The translations under genes and the position numbers were made by a program. From Aquatica leii (taxonomy: Eukaryota > Arthropoda > Insecta > Coleoptera > Lampyridae), in the NCBI GenBank assembly GCA_035610365.1, contig CM069432.1, forward strand, positions 77,256,520-77,320,519: a stretch of DNA of 64,000 nucleotides, given 5' to 3'. Shown here piece by piece: positions 58,045 to 64,000 of this stretch. Each line of letters starts with the position of its first letter. Positions within the stretch are counted from its first letter, which is position 1. Under the pieces are notes generated by a model. It worked only from the letters and a program-made list of their open reading frames with translations, was not told where the DNA came from and ran no database searches.

Positions 58045-59365
58045 CAGTGGCGGTTGTCAAACATACAAGAAAGTCATTTAAAAAAACACAATTATCGCAA
58101 AGTCTAAAAACATTCTTATAGTAACGCAATTTATGATTAAGATCAATTATATTTAAGATATTCGTCTATCTTGACAATTGCGAAAATGACCAACAACATG
58201 CTAATTAAAATTTACAATACTTTTAATGCAAGATTTTTCAATTCTTAGCATAAAAATGCGCACAATTTTTCTTGTCCTATAGTATTGCTGATTGCGTAGA
58301 ATTGTTTAAATTCTTTTTAATGTGGATAAACATCGCTCACTTTCTACGGTAGTCATAGGTAAAGTCAGTCAATTGTTTTATTTAAAGATGTATCTATTTT
58401 GACAAACATTTTCATTATGGTATTTAATTAACTTGTGGCAAGTGCTGTCCAATTGTAAGCAAATATTCACGCTACTAAGCGTAGCATAATTCATACGATT
58501 TTTCATGTGGTTTGCTGATAACGAGTGCTTTTTACTTTTTTTTTAAATGCTATAAATCCGTACCGAAATTTTTACACCATAATGATTAATAAATCATGTA
58601 AAAACAGTAAACATACAAAACAGTAAAATCTATTTTTTATTTCAAATCCACAAATCCAATCTAACGAATCATTCACAGATTCTTTAAAATTACTATTCTT
58701 TATTTTTATATTTACTGATTTGTCGAATTTGAAGTAAAGGCTGACGACGAGCATTAAATTTAAATTCTAAACGTGTAAACTATTATTAGCTATTAATTTT
58801 TTAATGTCTTGTACCATCGTCATTATGAAACAAAAACGATAAATCGTCCTTTAAAAATGAATATTATCGATCAACTAAGCAAATTTACTGTAATGTTTGT
58901 CAATGTGATAAGAAATGTGCATTTCAGCATCTGTTTTACGCAAACGTGCTGCGACAATAATAGTAAATGACTTAAGTCACGTAAGCGTTGCACTGCACAT
59001 TACGCTGAATAAGCGGCTCCGGCTGGAGACCGCACGAAAGCATTTAAAGATGTACTTATATTCTTTTTTAACTCGTATAAAATCGTAATATGTGTGTCTA
59101 ACTCTTGACTACAATAACTATCATTTACGATTTGGCTTTAAGATAATATACATAAGGGCACTTTCCTGGAGCACCCGTACGTGTCAGCCTCAGGTAAATT
59201 CGCAAGCTTTTGTATCTGTTGCGTTTAAATTGACAATTATTTAAACGCATGAAATTCAAATGCTGATAATTTAATTTAAACGCAAATTTTCTGTAATTTA
59301 GAGTTAATAAAGTAACTTTTTTTGAGGCTCATTTTCCAAATGACTTAATAGAGAAGCCGCCACTG
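58045..59365 (-). mobile_element. Internally deleted hAT element
   Basis: Inverted termini are CAGTGGCGG at 58045 and CCGCCACTG ending at 59365. Flanking 8-mers are CAAAAAAC and CAAAAACA, compatible with an 8-bp target duplication after one indel. The 1321-base interior keeps the C-terminal part of the transposase and little else. Confidence 0.6.
58150..58392 (-). pseudogene. hAT transposase C-terminal fragment
   Basis: The minus strand reads LTLPMTTVESERCLSTLKRI followed by KTILRN, then RIFMLRIEKS. This is the hAT dimerisation region (LPvtT..sERsFS.LkrIKt.LR), with Phe replaced by Leu in ERSFS. It lies inside the terminal repeats at 58045 and 59365, which supports the element call. A stop occurs a few codons further on, before the readable tail HFRNCQDRRIS. 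The catalytic N-terminal part has been deleted. Confidence 0.65.
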
Positions 59366-61900
59366 CAAAAACATTAAATAATTTTTATATTTTGTTTATT
59401 TAAATTAATTTTAATTGTTTTTAAACTATCTTAGAAACAACAAAAAATCACTGCAGCTACTATTTTTAAGGTTTTTACTACATTGGTTAAATATAAATTT
59501 AAATTACTGATACTATACAAACGGTTTAATGTATCACAAGAAACAAAACAAATTACAAAACATTTAAATTACATAATAGATTCATTAAACAAAAATACAT
59601 TTTTAAATATAGCACATAAATATACGTTTTTAAAACAGAACGTAATTAAAACTGTAAAGCAAGTAATTTATTTAAAACTACATTATCCAAAAATTTATCA
59701 AATTTGCTTCATTAATTTTGACTTTGAATTAGGAAACCCTGTCCAGTTCATTTCCCTTGATACCCTTTGTTGAAATACTTCCTCATTAAGTAAAATATAG
59801 ACGTGGATTACAGGCATTTCTAATTCTCTAAAACATGTACAATTAATTCAATCTCTCTTTGGAAATCCTATTGAACAAACTTACTTTTTATTTAATTAAA
59901 GTTATATTATTATGTTAAAACACTAACATTGGGATTGAAAAATGTTAACTATTTCAGTAGAATGCTTTTAATTTAATTAAAAAACCAATGAAAAAAAGTT
60001 TTAATTAATTTTATATAAGCTTTTCGCTTGAACCTTTATGTTACAATTAAACAAACCATACACAGTAAAGTTATTAAACAAACTAAATAATTTATTAAAA
60101 CTGTTATTTTTAAAATTATAAAGTTTTTATTTTTTCACAAACTTGAATTCAGTTTACTATTTATTTAAACAAATTTTATTATACAACGTGGAAAAAAATA
60201 ACAATTAGAATGTAAAAAAATAATTATGTTATGAGAATGTTTATAACCAGTGGTGTACTTGTAATAATTAGTGGCCTACCTGTACTCATTAGAGATAAAG
60301 ACAAACTAAGTAAATTCAGACTGCAAGATCACACGCAGAAATATATGTATTGCAAAGTTTAATTTTTTGATTTATTTTAGAAACTAAATTCAAATTTTCT
60401 CGTTTTATTATGCAATAAATGCAATAATATTATACTTTTTTTTAATTAGAATGCCGTATATTATAATACCAAGAAACATTCATCCATCCAACATGAATTT
60501 ATTGAAAAAATAAATTAATTGATACATAATTTTTTGCAAGAAATGATGGTAGATATACCCATTATTAAATTATTATTAGATATAGTTTCTTGTAATTTTT
60601 TATTTTCTTTATTAATTGCAAAAATTTTTAATTTATACATAATTAATAATATAACCTTGTTTGCGATTACTGAAATTTGCGTATAATTGTGTTTTTTGTG
60701 ATAAATTTTATTCAATTTTATAATTCATTAATAAATGATTAAAGTTTTCAAAAAACATGTTTACATAATCAAAAAGTTGTCAATACGCTTGTGTTCTATA
60801 ACATTGAAAATTTGGTGGCGTTGGATTTTTGTGTTGTTGTGTGGAAGAGTTAAATGATCATCGCCGTGAATCAGCAGCTAAGACTAGCAGGATACACATG
60901 AATTAACTGGAGAACGATAGCGCAAACAAACGTATGTAAGAAAATTTAATTCTGAACAATTTATTATGGCGTGAGACAAATACATTAGTTAAGCCGAGTT
61001 TATTTCTATAAGTAAATTATTGCTTGGTTATTGGTTTTTGTTTGTAAACCAAACCTAAATCAAAAGTTGTGTATTATTTTTTTCAGAAATGCGTTATATA
61101 ATTTGTTTTGGGAATTTAGTATACATTCCCAATGTACTTTCAGTTTTTGTATAATACCAATAAACTTTCCTAGAAATTCTAATTGCTTACCTTGCAAAGC
61201 TATTTTGACATGGTTTCTGAACATCCATTTTTGTAATTATTACTATGCGTATTTTTCTATACAATTTATTACTACTGTCAAGATGTTTTGAAATTAAGCA
61301 TGCTGTAACAAAACAGTAGAGGTGACCGTAATTGTTTGTAGAATTGAATATACTTTTTTGTAAACTACACGGTAGTTTTGGACTCTCGTATGTGAGCTAC
61401 TTCTATCGTTTTGAAACTTTCTCCTGCTAAACTAGCATATAAACATAACGGAACTGGGAAACTCTCTGTCTTCCACGACTTGTTTTTAATAGAATTTTTT
61501 TTGATACCTACTACCGTAAATATCAAGATGTGACCCACTGTTCTGTATCTGGTTAACTTTTTTCGTAATTATTCTTTTAAACATGAACGACCTCTATTGT
61601 ATTTTACTATTCTCCATTTAAACCGAATAACGACAACCCGCTGTGCATCAGCTATTCTCATATATCTCAATTCAATATTTTGTGTAAAAATTCATGTAAC
61701 GTCAAAAATTCTCCCATTGTGTTGACCACCAGCATTCGAATTTTCACTAACTAAAATATTATTAATTTATTCAGTTTTACAATTGTGACCATTTCAATCA
61801 GACAGCTCACCTTGAACCCGTTTTTTATGTAAGTGTATACCTAAATAAGTTAACTATAGTTAGTCATAATGTTTTTAAATATGTAGTACTCACTGCCATG
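59366..61900. other. Long AT-rich stretch, largely unassigned
   Basis: Plus-strand frames at 59483-59773 (96 codons, Lys/Ile/Phe-rich) and 61031-61291 (86 codons) show no recognisable motif. No repeats stand out. Confidence 0.35.
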
Positions 61901-61904
61901 TTAA

Positions 61905-62035
61905 ATCTAATGTATTTCTTTTTATCTGTGCAATGAAATAGTGGCCATGATAAAGTGCGCACAATAGCGTCACGAAATGTCGCCGTTTAAAAAAGTAAAC
62001 CAAGTTGTGAGTTTTTGCCTCTCTTGTCTGAAGGT
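61905..62035 (+). repeat. Dispersed repeat A, copy 3, with hammerhead-like motif
   Basis: Core at 61940-61985: GTGGC, decayed CATGATA, stem GTGCGC with GCG(T)CAC, GAAATGTC, then GCCGT, which can pair with GTGGC. It follows the layout of copies 1 and 2 with more substitutions. Confidence 0.45.
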
Positions 62036-62167
62036 TTCACTAAGTCAATAACTAATATTAGAGAAAAACAAAGTTACTAATTTACGAATTAAGTTATTTA
62101 ATTAATTATAAAACAAAATACATAAAAACAGAGAAATTGAACAACGATATATTCCAACTTACATATA

Positions 62168-62283
62168 TGTGATGTAGGTACGTAAGAGGGGATTTAATAT
62201 GAAAGAATATTGGAAATCACACAGTCGAATAAAGTCGATTTACTAAAAAGGTTGTTTTATTACTTGGATATCAAAATACCTCA
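62168..62283 (+). repeat. Probable short 5' LTR of a Mag-like element
   Basis: TGTGATGTAGGTACGTAAGAG at the left, AATAAAG near 62233 and CCTCA at the right end give a TG...CA segment of about 116 bases directly before a primer-binding-site-like sequence. Mag-type Ty3 elements have unusually short LTRs. The 3' LTR is outside the window, so this cannot be confirmed here. Confidence 0.45.
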
Positions 62284-62300
62284 GTTGGCGACGGAGACTT
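62284..62300 (+). other. Primer-binding-site-like sequence
   Basis: GTTGGCGACGGAGAC follows the putative LTR end directly. TGGCGAC-type sites are used by many Ty3-like elements of this group. Confidence 0.45.
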
Positions 62301-62317
62301 TTTTTTGTAAAGGTTAA

Positions 62318-64000
62318 ATGAGTGAAAGTGTGTACCTAGTTTATCAAGTTGCACAGGTTTTCAAAATTTTTACATAAATTTTACACAAAAAATCTTTTGA
62401 TTGGCTTATCTACAAAGCTCGATTAGAACAGTATTTTATTGTTAATGGAATCGCGGAAAAAAATCGTAGGTGTGCTTTATTTTTAAATTCTTGTAATGAA
62501 GATACTTATAACTTAATATTTAACTTACGTGTTCCCGTGTCACCAGAAGCAAAATCTTATGAAAAATTAATACAGAAATGTGATAAACATTTTGTACCTA
62601 GTAAATCGCGTTTTCCGTATCGTTTCGAATTTTACATGGCTAGGGAATCTATTAACAAGTCAGTTGCTGATTGGAGTTGTCGATTACGAAATTTGACAGT
62701 AAAGTGTGATTCCGATACTAAATTGACAACCGTTTTACGCGACATATTTGTAATTGAAATTGGTGAAGGTAATATAATGGATCGTTTCTTTAAAGAAAAA
62801 ACTACGTTATCATTTGCAAAAGCAGTAGAATTGGCAGTATCACAAAAGTTTAGTCATCAGTTTACAGATACAGCCTTAGAAGATTTTTCAGTTAAAAATG
62901 AATCTAATGAAGTTTATCGTATGCGTTGAACGACAGCTCTCACAAGTGCAGGCAAATGTAATGAATGCGGTAACGGTTATCATAAAGACACTGATTGTAA
63001 GTATCGTTCGGCGAAATGTTTCTTTTGTGGAAATTTTGACCATATCTCATCAGTATGTAAGGATAAAATGAAATGTAAGAAGAAAAGGAAATTTAAATTG
63101 CAAAATCATTATGTAACGGAAGATAACGACTTAAATGTTGAACAATTATTTGTCATTAAATCTAAAAACGAGGTTTCTAGCCCAATTTACAAACTTTTAT
63201 TAGTTGATAGAAATCTTATTAAATTTGAAGTTGATACAAGTATATCGGTGATATCCAAACAATTGAAGAAATCTACAATATCTCATATTAGTTTAAATAA
63301 AACTAATAAACATTTAAAACTAATGGTTAGAGATTGGTTACTAGTATTTAAATTAGGTATAAGTCAAATTAATAAATTGTCAACATTAGAAAATAATACT
63401 GAATTGCAACATTTAGTTTTACAATTTAGTAATGTTTTCTCTGATAATCTAGGATTACTTAAAAAGGGAACTGTGTCGTTGTCTATTGTAGATTCAGTTA
63501 TACCAAAATGTTTTAAGCCGAGACCATTACTATTTTAAATGCGTAATTTAGTTGAAATAGAGATTAAACGTTTGGTAAGGGAAGGTATTTTGGTTCCCGT
63601 AGATTTTAGTAATTGAGGTACACCGATTGTTCCAATTCATAAGGAAGATAAATCCGTTAGGATATGTGGCGATTTCAAAGTTACGGTTACCCATGTTTTA
63701 AATGCGGATAAGTACCTTATTCCCAAAGTTGAGGAAATATTCTGTAAAATAGGCGGTGGCGAAGAATACTCTAAATTAGATCTTGCGCAAGCTTATTTAC
63801 AGGTGCCAGTTAATAAAAAATCACAAGAGTATTTAACAATTAGTACTCATTTATGACTCTTTTAGTATACGTGTTTGCCTTTTGGAGTCGCATCTGTGCT
63901 TTCAAAGTTTCAAAAAATAATGGAAACTCTTTTGCAAGGTATTGAAAATCTCAAAGAACATGTCGAAAGTATTACTAAAATTTTAAACGTTTTAAAGACG
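62318..64000 (+). pseudogene. gag-pol: Mag-like Ty3 gag-pol, broken, continues past the window
   Basis: From ATG at 62318 one frame holds gag and pol, interrupted by stops at 62375, 62927, 63536, 63614 and 63854. Gag: LEQYFIVNGIAEKNRR, FLNSC, KSYEKLIQKCDKHFVPS and RLRNLTVKCDSD. Two CCHC zinc knuckles follow the 62927 stop (CNECGNGYHKDTDC and CFFCGNFDHISSVC). Protease: KFEVDTSISVIS, with Ser in place of the Gly of the DTG active site. RT: GILVPVDFSN, GTPIVPIHKED, RICGDFKVTV, KLDLAQAYLQVPV, then in a shifted frame LPFGVASVLSKFQK. The next conserved block, the YxDD box, appears deleted: LLQGIENL runs straight into KEHVESITKIL. The element cannot have been active in this state. Confidence 0.8.

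Noticed and set aside
1..64000. CRISPR arrays, bacterial operons, riboswitches, phage genes
   Set aside because: No spaced identical repeats, Shine-Dalgarno-led gene clusters or bacterial protein motifs are present; the content is eukaryotic transposon DNA.

Overview
The window reads as AT-rich (roughly 70% A+T by eye) arthropod nuclear DNA, most likely from an insect. The evidence is the mix of element families: an errantivirus-like element with integrase and an env-like reading frame, a short-LTR Mag-like Ty3 element, copia, BEL/Pao, a Penelope-like element, several LINE lineages including one with a restriction-like endonuclease (R4/Dong type), hAT elements and mariner-related DDE transposases. 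No bacterial operon, CRISPR array, rRNA or convincing tRNA was seen. Almost everything recognisable is decayed transposable-element DNA with stops and frameshifts.

The one gene model that stays open end to end is at 2397-3085 (+): two exons joined by a 98-base GT-AG intron, encoding 196 residues of unknown function.

Layout. 1-1500 (-): 3' part of a broken errantivirus-like element. 1.7-5.7 kb: repeat A copy 1, the two-exon gene, two weak relics. 6.2-8.25 kb (-): pseudogene with a Mutator-like transposase domain and a YqaJ-type exonuclease domain. 9.4-10.6 kb: copia integrase relic and inverted copia 5' ends. 12.1-16.0 kb (+): nearly full-length LINE whose (ATT)n tail abuts a 5'-truncated R4/Dong-like LINE (16.03-17.58 kb, -), itself bounded by a longer (ATT)n run. 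18.83-22.68 kb: complete but dead hAT element with 8-bp target duplication, carrying a possible LTR with heat-shock elements and a dispersed repeat. 22.7-25.3 kb: mariner-like and second hAT relics. 26.2-28.3 kb: Ty3 pol fragment split by a TA-flanked element that contains three foldback structures, one with a single mismatch in 76-bp arms. 31-33 kb: second Mutator-like fragment and a LINE endonuclease. 33-48 kb: mostly unannotatable AT-rich DNA with BEL/Pao debris, local duplications and dispersed repeats. 48.3-50.8 kb: two LINE relics meeting tail to tail. 53-59.4 kb: MULE, Penelope-like, mariner-like and hAT relics. 62.2-64.0 kb (+): start of a Mag-like gag-pol element cut by the window edge.

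A thread running through the window is a set of hammerhead-ribozyme-like sequence motifs (CTGANGA, stem, GAAA, then palindromic ACGT or AGCT) in two dispersed repeat families (1.75, 38.3 and 61.95 kb; 9.03 and 27.23 kb). They resemble motifs known from Penelope-like elements, one of which has left a coding remnant at 55.2 kb. These genes do not form a working pathway; the window is a layered transposon graveyard. I found no clear previously undescribed system. The most worthwhile leads are the unidentified two-exon gene, the ribozyme-like repeats, the nested foldbacks and the microsatellite-targeted LINE insertion.
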